Of a stretch of DNA of 42,241 nt, positions 15,492-23,860 are shown one piece after another (position 1 is the stretch's first letter; each line of letters starts with the position of its first letter). A program made the translations under genes and the position numbers. Under the pieces are notes generated by a model that had not been told where the DNA came from, did not search any database, and saw only the letters and a program-made list of their open reading frames with translations. The stretch spans positions 1 to 42,241 of the forward strand of contig JAKFDK010000028.1 in NCBI GenBank assembly GCA_036676195.1, given 5' to 3'. Origin of the DNA: JAKFDK01 sp036676195. GTDB taxonomy: Bacteria > Bacillota > Sulfobacillia > Symbiobacteriales > ZC4RG38.

Positions 15492-16322
15492 ATGCGAGTC
15501 CGTGACACAGAACTCCATGTGGTGACGGAAGGGCAGGGCCCCCTGTGCCTGGTGGCGCACGGGGCCCCGGGGGTGGTGGACCACAACCTGCTGCGCAACG
15601 CGCTGCTGCCACTGGGGGCGGCCGGCCGCACCTGGGTCTTCTGGGACCACCGGGAGTGCGGGCGATCCCGGCGGCAGGACCCCCGCGGTTGCACCCTGGA
15701 GAACCTGGTGGAAGATCTGGAAGCTCTGCGGACGGAACTGGGAGCCGGGCAGGTCGATGTGCTCGGTCACTCCTGGGGCGGGATCATGGCGCAGGAGTAT
15801 GCCCTGCGTTACCCCGACCGGGTGCGGTCCCTGCACCTGTGTGCCACCGCTCCGGATCTGCAATGGGTTGCCACCTACAATGCCCGGGTCGGGCCGCACG
15901 AACCGGAAGAATACCGGGCGCAGATCAAGCCGCTTTACGCCGGCGCCCTGCCGGTGGCCGAGACCGCCCGCCTGCTGGAGCAATGGTATCTGGCCACCGC
16001 TGTGCGCCAGCCCCTGCCCGCTTACCGGGCCGCCCTGGCCGGAGTGCAGCCCAACCCGCGGGCCACCGGCGCCTTCAACGCTTCCGTGCGCGGCGGCTGG
16101 AGTGCCGTGGAGCGGCTGGCCGCGGTCACCTGTCCGGTGCTGATCAGCCATGGCGTGTATGACATGATCATTCCGGTCAGCGAAGGGGAGCGGCTGGCGG
16201 CCTGCCTGCCGCAGGCCCGCCTGCACCGGTTTACCGCCAGCGGCCACAGCCCGTTCCTGGAGGAGCCTGCCGAGTTCGGCCGCCTGTTGCGGGAATTCTG
16301 GGGCACCGCCGCGGCCGGCTGA
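15492..16322 (+). CDS. Alpha/beta hydrolase (proline iminopeptidase-like)
   Basis: A 276-residue alpha/beta-hydrolase-fold enzyme. The nucleophile elbow is GHSWGG, the preceding DHRECGRS loop is of the proline iminopeptidase type, and the acid and base of the triad are in SHGVYDMIIP and ASGHSPFLEEP. There is no signal peptide, so it is probably cytoplasmic. It starts 41 bases after mutS with an aaaggggcag ribosome site and is likely read through from mutS. Substrate is unknown: peptidase, esterase and haloperoxidase-like activities all fit this motif set. No functional link with mismatch repair is implied. Confidence 0.87.
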   Translation: MRVRDTELHVVTEGQGPLCLVAHGAPGVVDHNLLRNALLPLGAAGRTWVFWDHRECGRSRRQDPRGCTLENLVEDLEALRTELGAGQVDVLGHSWGGIMAQEYALRYPDRVRSLHLCATAPDLQWVATYNARVGPHEPEEYRAQIKPLYAGALPVAETARLLEQWYLATAVRQPLPAYRAALAGVQPNPRATGAFNASVRGGWSAVERLAAVTCPVLISHGVYDMIIPVSEGERLAACLPQARLHRFTASGHSPFLEEPAEFGRLLREFWGTAAAG

Positions 16323-16493
16323 GCATAACGCCCCCCGGTGCCAGGTAGCCCGGGCCGACGGTCCCCTGTTCGCATGCGACTGCTGCTGATTCCCTCGTGG
16401 GCCGGCCCCCCGGGCCATTGTGAGCGAGGGGCCGCCCATCCCGGGAATAGACCAAGCCCGGGCCGGGCAGACTGCGCGGATGACGGAATGGTG

Positions 16494-16522
16494 CTGACAG
16501 ACGCCGGGCGGCATGCCATAAT
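16494..16522 (+). promoter_or_regulatory. Sigma-A promoter for the small membrane protein gene
   Basis: CTGACA (16494-16499) and CATAAT (16517-16522) are 17 bases apart. The start point near 16529 coincides with the alternative upstream start codon, so the ATG at 16562 is the better translational start. Confidence 0.68.
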
Positions 16523-16561
16523 GACTTTGTGGCCTACATACTTACAGGGAGTGGACAGGAA

Positions 16562-17014
16562 ATGGAGAACCTGGGGTGGATCATCACTGGGGCGGCTGTG
16601 CTCGGTGCGGGCGCCGGCGCCTTTATCATATACCGCACCCAGTGGTTCCAACTGCGGCTGTATGGCGCCAAGGTTGGCCGCATTGTAAAGCAACATGACC
16701 TGGAAAAGAAGTCGCAGGCATTATCCAAAATGCCTGAACCGGCCAAGGCCGGCAAGCAATTACGGGAACTTGCCGGCGCCTACGATGCGCTGGTCAAGGA
16801 CCTGGAGAAGGTCAAGGTACCCCCGGCTGCCCAGGAACTCCACCACGACACCGTTACGCTGAACCGCAAGGCGGCGGAACTATACCGGATTGTGGCTACG
16901 GGCAAGTACAGCCCGAAGGAAGTGCAAAAGCGCCAGGGCGAGCTACAAAAGCTGGAACGCAACCTGAACCAGCGGGTGCAGGCACTGTACGGCAAGAAAC
17001 CCAAGACGGCATAA
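16562..17014 (+). CDS. Single-pass membrane protein with helical cytoplasmic domain, unknown function
   Basis: From the ATG at 16562 the product is 150 residues. It has one N-terminal membrane helix (about residues 3-25, WIITGAAVLGAGAGAFIIY), followed by a long Lys-rich helical region. Two segments (about 50-85 and 95-145) have coiled-coil character and are joined by a VPPAAQ turn. It has its own promoter and terminator, so it is a separate unit between the hydrolase gene and the convergent propeller gene. No family is recognised. A LemA- or DUF-type membrane-anchored helical bundle is imaginable but not supported by a motif. Confidence 0.72.
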   Translation: MENLGWIITGAAVLGAGAGAFIIYRTQWFQLRLYGAKVGRIVKQHDLEKKSQALSKMPEPAKAGKQLRELAGAYDALVKDLEKVKVPPAAQELHHDTVTLNRKAAELYRIVATGKYSPKEVQKRQGELQKLERNLNQRVQALYGKKPKTA

Positions 17015-17016
17015 GA

Positions 17017-17042
17017 AAGGGAGGGGCAAATGCCTCTCCCTT
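17017..17042. terminator. Hairpin terminator between convergent genes
   Basis: AAGGGAGGGGCA (17017-17028) pairs with TGCCTCTCCCTT (17031-17042), with one G-T pair. It begins three bases past the upstream stop and lies between two convergent genes (17014 and 17085). Confidence 0.75.
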
Positions 17043-17084
17043 CCCATCTGCGGGCGAGATCTCAGTCAGGGGAGAGCCCTCCAC

Positions 17085-18071
17085 TCAGTCGCGGCTGGTG
17101 AGCCAAATCCCGTTATCGGTGCCGCGGGCCAGCACATAGATCCTGCCCTGCCAGGAAACCGCCTCCGGCGCCGAGGGGGTGAGGCCGCCCGGCACCGTCT
17201 GCCACACCGGCTGGGCAAATTCCAGGCGGGGGGAGAGGGTCCGGTAGCTGATGGTGCTGTCGGGGTTGCGCAGGAAGAGAAATAGTTGTCCCTCGTGCAC
17301 CGCCGCCCCAGGCCGCGCCGGTGTCCGCTCGCGCCCGGGCAGGTTGCGCCAGCCCCGCCACTGTCCGGCCGGGGTGAGGAAGTTCCAGATCACGTTATTG
17401 TTGGCGTCGCGGGTGAAAACATGCAGCGTGTTCTGGAAGTTAACGGCGGTGGGGCCACCGGGGGTGCGTTCGGCACCGGGGACATTTTGCCAACTTTCCC
17501 ATTCGCCACGGGGGGTGAGGCGGGTCATGTAGAGACGGTCATCATCCCCGCGGACAAACAGCCACAGGGCGCCCTGGTGGACGGCGGCGCCAGGCACCGA
17601 ACGGCTGCGCCGGCCCGGGACCACCGCCCACTGCGTCCAGCGCCCGCGGGGGCCGAGGGAGGCGGTGACCACCCGTCCCTGGGCGTCTGTGGCAAACACA
17701 TGCAGGCGGTTGGCAAATACCACGGCTTCCGGGGCGTTGTTGGTCCGGGGCGAGTCGGGAATCTGTACCCACTCGCCCCAGCCGCGGCGCGCTTCAAAGC
17801 GGTTCCAGTACAGCCGGTCATCCAGGCCCTTGACGACCGCATGCAGCACATCCCGGTAGACAGCGCCCGCCGGGGCCCGGTCGGTGGCGCCAACGGGCAC
17901 CCGGGTCCACCGCAGCCAGCCACGGCGTGGCGCCGCAGGCCGGGGCGGAACCCGCTGGGCCCCGGCAATCGCTGCCAGGTTGTAAAACAAATTCCCATCT
18001 GACACAGCCACCGAAGGCACCTGTCCGGCTGACTGCACTGGCCAGTGCGTGTAGGGCGTGAAAGGATACAA
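17085..18071 (-). CDS. PLL-type beta-propeller repeat protein
   Basis: The minus-strand frame is open up to 18674, but the part above 18247 is antisense to mutL. I choose the TTG at 18071, which has AGGAGGT nine bases upstream and gives 328 residues. The protein consists of about six repeats of 45-50 residues, each with a Trp-rich strand (WTQWAVVPG, WESWQNVPG, WRGWRNLPG, VWQTVPG) followed by an A/P-rich turn and a strand such as NRLHVFATDAQG or NTLHVFTRDANN. This matches PLL-like (fucose-lectin / DUF346) beta-propellers. No signal peptide is visible from this start. Propellers of this sort bind sugars or serve as scaffolds. Function is unknown. Confidence 0.78.
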   Translation of the reverse strand: MYPFTPYTHWPVQSAGQVPSVAVSDGNLFYNLAAIAGAQRVPPRPAAPRRGWLRWTRVPVGATDRAPAGAVYRDVLHAVVKGLDDRLYWNRFEARRGWGEWVQIPDSPRTNNAPEAVVFANRLHVFATDAQGRVVTASLGPRGRWTQWAVVPGRRSRSVPGAAVHQGALWLFVRGDDDRLYMTRLTPRGEWESWQNVPGAERTPGGPTAVNFQNTLHVFTRDANNNVIWNFLTPAGQWRGWRNLPGRERTPARPGAAVHEGQLFLFLRNPDSTISYRTLSPRLEFAQPVWQTVPGGLTPSAPEAVSWQGRIYVLARGTDNGIWLTSRD

Positions 18072-18196
18072 GCCGCGTCCACCTCCTGCCGTCGGTCCTA
18101 CGCCTCTGGCGCAGGTTGCCGGTCCAGTGTATGTAAACGGCGGAAGGCCGTGTTCCCGTCGCCTGCCCCGGCCGGTGAATTGCCCGGACTCGGGCT

Positions 18197-18226
18197 TGGA
18201 CAGGCTGATAGGTGGTGCGGTACAAT
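18197..18226 (+). promoter_or_regulatory. Probable promoter of mutL
   Basis: TGGACA (18197-18202) and TACAAT (18221-18226) are 18 bases apart, ending 20 bases before the GTG at 18247. This would leave a leader of only about 14 bases, so the SD (aagggggtgg) would lie at the very 5' end of the message. That is tight but workable. Confidence 0.5.
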
Positions 18227-18246
18227 CAGAAGAAGGGGGTGGCCCT

Positions 18247-20229
18247 GTGCCGCACATCCAGGTGCTGGATGAACGTACCGCCAACCAGATCGCCGCCGGT
18301 GAGGTGGTGGAACGGCCGGCCTCAGTCGTGAAGGAACTGGTGGAAAATAGCCTGGACGCCGGAGCGCGGCGGGTCACCGTGGTGGTGGAAGGCGGCGGGC
18401 AGCAATTGATCCGGGTCACCGACGACGGCTGTGGCATGGAGGCCGCAGACGCCCGGCTTTGTCTGGAACGCCATGCCACCTCCAAGATCCGGGCGGCCAC
18501 AGACCTGCTCCGCATCACCACCCTGGGTTTTCGGGGCGAGGCCATCCCGTCCATCGCCTCGGTCAGCCGGTTTGAAATCCGCACCCGGCAGCGGGAGGCC
18601 CTGGAAGGAACCCGGGTAGCGGTGGACGGCGGTGTGCTGCAGGCGGTGGAGCCGGTGGGAGCGCCGCCGGGCACGCAGGTGGAAGTCCGGGACCTGTTCT
18701 ACAACGTACCGGCGCGCCTGAAATATATGAAGACTGCCGCCACTGAACTGGGGCGCATCGGCGATGTCCTGGGCCGCCTGGCCCTGGCCCACCCGGAAGT
18801 GGCGCTGCATTTCCGTTCCGGTACCGTGGAGGTGCTGCAGACCCCCGGCAAGCCGGACGACTTATTGGCAGCCGCCGCGGCCGTGTTCGGCCGGGAACTG
18901 GCGCGCGAGCTGGCCCCGGTCAGCCTGGAGACGCCGTTTTGCCGGGTCTGGGGCTATATCGGGTTGCCGTCGGTGGCCCGGGCCGGCCGGGCCACGCAGC
19001 ATTTTATGGTTAACGGGCGGCCGGTTCAGGCTCTGCAGCTCCGCTACGCTTTTGAGGAAGCGTACGCCAACCTGATTCCACAGGGGCGATACCCAATCTG
19101 TGTGATCAATCTGGAACTGGATCCGGCCGAGGTCGATGCCAACGTGCATCCGGCCAAGCTGGAGGTGCGTTTCCAGAAGGAACGGGAGGTCCGGGGAGCC
19201 CTCTACAAGGCAGCGCGTGCCGCCCTGGGGGCAGCTATGGTGGTACCCGTGGGCATGGCGCCGGAACCAGTGCCGCCACCGGTGCCGGGGGCGGCGGTGG
19301 CCGAGTCCCTGCTGGCCCGGATGCAGGGCACACCGGCGGCCGGGGCGGCCGGGGCAGCCGGGCCGGGTGTGCCGTCCGTGCCAGCAGACGGGGCTCCAGC
19401 GACACAGCCGTCACGGGACTGGCAGCGGGCCGGCACCGGTGTGCTGGCCCAGACCGGACCGGACCAAGCCCCCGGACAGCGTGCCTTTTACCTGGACGGA
19501 GCTTATGTACCGCCGGACAGTACCCGCATGGCCACCGAGCGGTCGGGTCTCTATACGGCAGCCGAGCGGGAAACGGCGGCGGCCGCACTGGCCGAGGCCC
19601 TGCAGACCCGGGCAGTGCATGCCGGACCGGCCAACGCTGCCGAATTAATCCGTGCCCTGCGCCCCCTGGGGCAAATCCACCGCAGCTATGTGGTCTGCGA
19701 TGGTCCCGGCGGGCTCTATGTGGTGGACCAGCATGCGGCTCACGAGCGCATTAACTTTGAACGGATTTACCGGGACCTGGAGACCCACACCGCCCCGGTA
19801 CAGGCCCTGCTGTTCCCGATCACTCTGGAGTTAACCGTGCCACAGTTTACTCTGTTCAAGGACCTGGCCGCGACTTTCGCCGAAAGCGGGATTCGGGCGG
19901 AACCCTTCGGCGGCCGGACGGTCCTGGTCAAGGCGGTGCCGGTCGGTGTGGACGAGGCCCAGGCCGCCCGTCTGGTCACTGATTTCATTGACCGCCTGTT
20001 GGAGGAGCAGTTGCCTTCCTCCCCACTGGACCGGCGGCGGCGGGTTGTGGCGGCTCTGGCGGCCTGCAAGGCTTCTATCCGGGCGCGGGAGGCCTTGCAA
20101 CCCGAGCAGATTGCGGCATTGCTGGCCGACCTGGCCGCCTGCACCGACCCGGGGCAGTGCCCGCACGGCCGTCCGACCGTGCTGCTGTTCAGTGTGGCTG
20201 ATTTGGAAAAGAGGTTCGGACGTGCATAG
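18247..20229 (+). CDS. mutL: DNA mismatch repair endonuclease MutL
   Basis: This 660-residue MutL belongs to the endonuclease type found in organisms without MutH. The N-terminal GHKL ATPase has ELVENSLDAGA, DDGCGM and the TLGFRGEAIPSIASV lid. A Pro/Ala-rich linker of about 130 residues follows residue 335. The C-terminal nicking domain carries DQHAAHE from Asp494 and the zinc-site motifs ACKASIRA and CPHGRPT. A QALLFP segment shortly after DQHA fits a sliding-clamp binding motif. The GTG at 18247 (PHIQVLDERTANQIAAGEVV) is the classical MutL start; the frame is open further upstream only by chance. The 3' end overlaps miaA by eight bases. Confidence 0.96.
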   Translation: MPHIQVLDERTANQIAAGEVVERPASVVKELVENSLDAGARRVTVVVEGGGQQLIRVTDDGCGMEAADARLCLERHATSKIRAATDLLRITTLGFRGEAIPSIASVSRFEIRTRQREALEGTRVAVDGGVLQAVEPVGAPPGTQVEVRDLFYNVPARLKYMKTAATELGRIGDVLGRLALAHPEVALHFRSGTVEVLQTPGKPDDLLAAAAAVFGRELARELAPVSLETPFCRVWGYIGLPSVARAGRATQHFMVNGRPVQALQLRYAFEEAYANLIPQGRYPICVINLELDPAEVDANVHPAKLEVRFQKEREVRGALYKAARAALGAAMVVPVGMAPEPVPPPVPGAAVAESLLARMQGTPAAGAAGAAGPGVPSVPADGAPATQPSRDWQRAGTGVLAQTGPDQAPGQRAFYLDGAYVPPDSTRMATERSGLYTAAERETAAAALAEALQTRAVHAGPANAAELIRALRPLGQIHRSYVVCDGPGGLYVVDQHAAHERINFERIYRDLETHTAPVQALLFPITLELTVPQFTLFKDLAATFAESGIRAEPFGGRTVLVKAVPVGVDEAQAARLVTDFIDRLLEEQLPSSPLDRRRRVVAALAACKASIRAREALQPEQIAALLADLAACTDPGQCPHGRPTVLLFSVADLEKRFGRA

Positions 20230-21163
20230 GGTGCTGGCACTGGTGGGACCCACGGCTTCCGGCAAGACCGCCGTCTCACTGGCGGTGGCCCGGGCCCTGA
20301 ACGGCGAGATCATCAACGGTGATTCCCAGCAGGTCTACCGCGGTTGTGACATCGGCACCGCCAAGATCCGCCCGGACGAGATGCAGGGTATCCCCCATCA
20401 CCTGCTGGATGTGAAGGACCCGCACGCACAGTTCAGCGTGGCCGAGTTTCAGCAGCGGGTCGACGGCCTGATCGCCGAGATATCCGCCCGCGGCCGGCTG
20501 CCGATCCTGGTTGGCGGCACCGGACTGTACATACGGGCGGTCCTCCGGGAATATACTTTTGCCGAACTCGATACTGACGGCGCTGTGCGGGCACGACTAA
20601 ATACTGAAGCCGCGCGGTTGGGTCCGCCGGCCCTGCACGCCCGGCTGGCTCAGGTGGACCCGCCGGCGGCGGCCCGGATTCACCCCAACGACCAGTTGCG
20701 CATTGTCCGGGCCCTGGAAGTGTGGGAACTTACGGGCCAACCGATCTCCACGCTGCAGCAGCAGGCGGCCGGTGCCCGGTATGACTATCTGCTGGTCGGT
20801 CTGACCATGGGCCGGGATCACCTGTACACCCGGATCGATCAGCGGGTGGACGCCATGCTGCAGGCCGGATGGCTGGCCGAGGTGCAGGCCCTGCTCAGTC
20901 GCGGCCTTCGCCCCGAACAGGGGCCGCTGGCCGCCATCGGCTACAAGGAACTGGTGTCCTATTTGCGTGGTCTGGCCACCTGGCCGCAGGCAGTGGAGTG
21001 GGCCAAGCGCAATACCCGTCGCTACGCCAAGCGGCAGCTCACCTGGTTTCGCCGGGAGGCAGACATCCATTGGGTCGATGTGGAGCCCGGCCCCGCGGTG
21101 GCCGCGGCCGACATTGTGCGGCTGGTGGCAGGAAAGTGGCATTGTACCATTGAACTACGTTAG
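20222..21163 (+). CDS. miaA: tRNA dimethylallyltransferase
   Basis: MiaA prenylates A37 of UNN-reading tRNAs, making the substrate for MiaB. The GTG at 20222 overlaps the mutL stop by eight bases, a layout typical of translational coupling; the GTG at 20231 is an alternative. The 313-residue protein has the P-loop GPTASGKT at residues 9-16, the DSQQVYRG motif, LVGGTGLYI, and the catalytic and tRNA-contact region ending KRNTRRYAKRQLTWFR. Size and motifs are normal. The order mutL - miaA - hfq is widely conserved. Confidence 0.96.
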   Translation: MHRVLALVGPTASGKTAVSLAVARALNGEIINGDSQQVYRGCDIGTAKIRPDEMQGIPHHLLDVKDPHAQFSVAEFQQRVDGLIAEISARGRLPILVGGTGLYIRAVLREYTFAELDTDGAVRARLNTEAARLGPPALHARLAQVDPPAAARIHPNDQLRIVRALEVWELTGQPISTLQQQAAGARYDYLLVGLTMGRDHLYTRIDQRVDAMLQAGWLAEVQALLSRGLRPEQGPLAAIGYKELVSYLRGLATWPQAVEWAKRNTRRYAKRQLTWFRREADIHWVDVEPGPAVAAADIVRLVAGKWHCTIELR

Positions 21164-21211
21164 GCACGGCAAATACAGCCAAGAAAGCACAGGCTACGGG
21201 AGGTTGGTGCG

Positions 21212-21457
21212 TTGTCCAAGGTGGCTATAAACCAGCAGGACAGTTTCTTGAATCAGGTCAGAAAGGAGAATATCCCGGTCACCATCTATCTGGTCAACGG
21301 CTTTCAGCTCAAGGGGCTGGTCCGGGGGTTCGACCAATTCACCGTGATTCTGGAGAATGAAGGGCGCCAGATGTTAGTGTATAAGCATGCACTCAGTACC
21401 ATTGCGCCTGCCCGCAACGTGAACCTGAACCTCTTGCAGGAGCGGCCAAACGGGTAA
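21212..21457 (+). CDS. hfq: RNA-binding protein Hfq
   Basis: Hfq is a hexameric Sm-like RNA chaperone. The 81-residue product has the Sm1 segment (NQVRKENIPVTIYLVNGFQL) and the Sm2 motif YKHALSTIAPAR, very close to the standard YKHAIST form. The TTG at 21212 follows GGGAGG (21198-21203) at eight bases. The C-terminal tail is short, as in Firmicutes. It lies 48 bases behind miaA and is followed by a strong terminator. Confidence 0.96.
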   Translation: MSKVAINQQDSFLNQVRKENIPVTIYLVNGFQLKGLVRGFDQFTVILENEGRQMLVYKHALSTIAPARNVNLNLLQERPNG

Positions 21458-21517
21458 GCGCCGGCCTGCTGTGTTCTGTGGTCAACGCCCCCTCCGTCCA
21501 GCCAGTCTGGAAATACC

Positions 21518-21548
21518 AAAACCGGGCGCCAGTCTGGCGCCCGGTTTT
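21518..21548. terminator. Bidirectional terminator between hfq and the potassium transporter gene
   Basis: A perfect 14-bp stem (21518-21531 with 21535-21548) with a 3-base loop, AAAA on the left and a run of T on the right. It lies between the convergent stops at 21457 and 21582. Confidence 0.92.
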
Positions 21549-21581
21549 TCCTGTGCCCGTGGCCCCTGCCCCTGCGCTTCC

Positions 21582-23402
21582 TTACCGGCGCAGGTGGAAA
21601 GGGACGCTGGTAATCACCGTCCGCGGTCGGAACAGCAGCAGAAACTTCAGCGCCATCGCCGTCTGGTTATGGAGCACCCGGTGCCACCATTTGCGGGGAA
21701 TGAACTCCGGAATCAGCACGGTGACAAAATCCTCCTGGTGCTGCCGCTCCAACCGGTCTATATAGTTCAGCAACGGCTGCAACACGGACCGGAAGGGGGA
21801 CTGCAGCCGGACCAGGGGTACGCCCGGATTCCATTCCTCCCACTTGGCTGCCAGTTGTTTCCCCTGTTCGGGGTCTGTACAGACGTACACGGCAGTGACA
21901 TCGCTGGTGATGGAGCGGGCGTAGGCAATGGTTTGCGCCACCGCCTGGTTGACCCCGGCCACCGGGATGACCACCGTGTGGCGAACCGGGCGGACGGTCG
22001 CCGGCAGGCGCAGACGGAGCTGATCGGCGATGGCCAGGTAATGGCTGTGCACGGCCTGGAACAGGGCCATGACACAGGGAATCAGGATGATGACCACCCA
22101 GGCCCCCTCGACGAACTTGGTGATGGCGAAGATCAGCAGGACCGTCAGCGTGGCCAGCGCACCCATACCGTTAACGGCGGCATGCACGAACCAGTGGTGG
22201 TCCCGGCCGCGGTCACGCCACCAGTGGAGCACCATGCCGGCCTGTGACAGCGTAAACGACAGGAACACGCCCACCGCATAGAGCGGGATGAGCGCCTCGG
22301 TCTCTCCCTGTTTCTCGACGATGAGCAGACCGGCCAGCACACCCAGGGTGACGATCCCGTTGGAAAAGACCAGCCGGTCCCCCAGACTGGCAAGTTGCCG
22401 CGGCAGGAAACCATCTCGGGCGATCAGTGAGGCCAGGCGGGGGAAGTCGGCGTAGGCGGTGTTAGCCGCCAAAACCAGGATCAGGGCAGTGGCCGCCTGC
22501 AGTCCGTAGTAAAACCACGACTGCCCGAACACATGGCGGCCAATCTGCGACAGCACCGTCTCCTGGTCGGCAGGGGCCACCCCATAGGCGTTGGCCAGGT
22601 AGGTGATACCCAGAAACATGGCACCAAGCATCAGCGACATGGCGACCATGGTCTTACGTGCATTGACCGGCTCCGGCTGACGGAAGGCCTGCACACCGTT
22701 TGAGATGGCCTCGACCCCGGTCAGAGCCGTACAGCCGTGGGAAAACGCCTTCAGGATCAGGAACAAGGTGAGCGATTCCCGGCCCGCCACCATCGGAACC
22801 ACAGCCGGGGTATCGTGCAGGACCAGGCGCCGGAACAGGCCGGTGACGACCAACAGCGCAATGGTGGCCATAAAGGCATACGTGGGCACCGCAAACAGAG
22901 TGCCGGATTCACGCACTCCGCGCAGGTTGATCAGGGTGACCGCCGCAATGGCCAGCAGGCCCAGAAGCACCCGGTGCTCGTGCAAGGCGGGGAAGGCGGA
23001 CGTCACCGCGGCCACGCCGGCCGCTGTCGATACGGCCACCGTCAGTACATAATCGATCAGCAGGGCGGCACCGGCGGTGAGACCGGCCCAGGTGCCGAGG
23101 TTGTCCCTGGCGACGATATACGCACCGCCGCCGGTTGGATACGAGGAAATGGTTTGCCGGTAAGAGAGAGTGAGAATGCCGAGCAGGAGCACGATGGTCA
23201 GGGCGATGGGCAGCGAGAGGTGGAAATAGGCGCTGCCGACGACGGACAGGGCGATCAGGATCTCCTGGGTGGCATAGGCGACGGAAGACAGGGCATCGGA
23301 ACTGAAGACAGCCAGTGCCTTGATGTTGGTCAGTCGTTCATGGGTCGCTTCATGGGTCGGCAGCGGGCGGCCGATCAAAATCCGTTTGACTTCCAGACTC
23401 AT
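21582..23402 (-). CDS. kimA: KimA-type high-affinity potassium transporter (APC superfamily)
   Basis: The 606-residue protein has almost exactly the length of B. subtilis KimA (YdaO). The N-terminus (LPTHEATHERLTNIKALAVFSSDALSSVAYATQEIL) is the hallmark of this branch of the amino acid/polyamine/organocation superfamily. About 12 hydrophobic helices span residues 30-450, and a cytoplasmic USP-like domain of about 150 residues follows (HTVVIPVAGVNQAVAQTIAYA, VYVCTDPEQGKQLA). Such proteins import potassium with protons and are inhibited by c-di-AMP. A c-di-AMP riboswitch lies in the leader, which supports the assignment strongly. The ATG at 23402 has AGGAGG nine bases upstream. It is a single-gene unit set between hfq and spoVK. 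Confidence 0.92.
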   Translation of the reverse strand: MSLEVKRILIGRPLPTHEATHERLTNIKALAVFSSDALSSVAYATQEILIALSVVGSAYFHLSLPIALTIVLLLGILTLSYRQTISSYPTGGGAYIVARDNLGTWAGLTAGAALLIDYVLTVAVSTAAGVAAVTSAFPALHEHRVLLGLLAIAAVTLINLRGVRESGTLFAVPTYAFMATIALLVVTGLFRRLVLHDTPAVVPMVAGRESLTLFLILKAFSHGCTALTGVEAISNGVQAFRQPEPVNARKTMVAMSLMLGAMFLGITYLANAYGVAPADQETVLSQIGRHVFGQSWFYYGLQAATALILVLAANTAYADFPRLASLIARDGFLPRQLASLGDRLVFSNGIVTLGVLAGLLIVEKQGETEALIPLYAVGVFLSFTLSQAGMVLHWWRDRGRDHHWFVHAAVNGMGALATLTVLLIFAITKFVEGAWVVIILIPCVMALFQAVHSHYLAIADQLRLRLPATVRPVRHTVVIPVAGVNQAVAQTIAYARSITSDVTAVYVCTDPEQGKQLAAKWEEWNPGVPLVRLQSPFRSVLQPLLNYIDRLERQHQEDFVTVLIPEFIPRKWWHRVLHNQTAMALKFLLLFRPRTVITSVPFHLRR

Positions 23403-23450
23403 CGCTTGAAGCCTCCTGGCCGGTTGAAGAGTCCGGCGGAGACCGCGGGC

Positions 23451-23481
23451 AAAAAAGAAAACGACCCCAGAAGGGGGTCGT
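23451..23481 (-). terminator. Expression-platform terminator of the c-di-AMP riboswitch
   Basis: On the minus strand ACGACCCC pairs with GGGGTCGT (23474-23481 with 23461-23468), followed by TTTCTTTTTT (23460-23451). It lies between the aptamer and the kimA start, the expected place for transcriptional control: termination when c-di-AMP is bound. Confidence 0.88.
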
Positions 23482-23516
23482 CGGTCGTTTCATCCGGCGG
23501 CCTCCGTCGACAATGT

Positions 23517-23630
23517 GGCCTGCGAGGTTAGCTGTCGGGTTCGGGTGGTCGACTCACCCTACAGGCGCCTTGCCACGCCTGATTCACCCCACCGTTGGTT
23601 CCCCCGCTCCCGGTTGACCGGGATTCGGCC
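23517..23630 (-). promoter_or_regulatory. c-di-AMP riboswitch (ydaO/yuaA type)
   Basis: Read on the minus strand the element contains the conserved blocks of the ydaO aptamer in order. GGCCGAATCC lies at the 5' end (23630-23621), followed by GGGGGAACC, GGTGGGGTGAATC and GTAGGGTGAGTC. CACCCGAACCCGACAGCTAACCTC closes the 3' side and is split here as CACCCGAACCCG plus ACAGCTAACCTC. The two GGCC ends can form the closing P1 helix. The class binds c-di-AMP and normally turns off potassium uptake or cell-wall genes. A promoter upstream and a terminator downstream complete the switch. Confidence 0.92.
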
Positions 23631-23650
23631 TGTTTTGATGCACACCGAAC

Positions 23651-23679
23651 ATATTACTCCGTTGTTACATGGGTGTAAA
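23651..23679 (-). promoter_or_regulatory. Sigma-A promoter of the riboswitch-kimA unit
   Basis: On the minus strand TTTACA (23679-23674) and TAATAT (23656-23651) are 17 bases apart. Transcription would begin near 23644, about 14 bases before the aptamer. Confidence 0.8.
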
Positions 23680-23860
23680 ATACGGCCCTTCGGTGCCAGA
23701 GTCAATTGATGCGGCTGGAGCCGCACGGGACCGCTGCCAGGAACAGCACACAAAGGCGCACGCAGGATTGCACCGATTTGCTACGCCGGGCTTGCGCCGG
23801 CAAAAATGACGCCGGGCGGACACGCCCTGGCGCATACGCTTTACCCCGGAGGTGAGGACA

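Noticed and set aside
18072..18674. Upstream extension of the propeller frame on the minus strand
   Set aside because: This part is antisense to the 5' end of mutL and shows no repeat pattern; the TTG at 18071 has an ideal SD.
23833..23840. CATACGCT as a sigma-E/sigma-K type -10 for spoVK
   Set aside because: It resembles a sporulation -10 box but no matching -35 is seen, and transcription would start almost on top of the SD.
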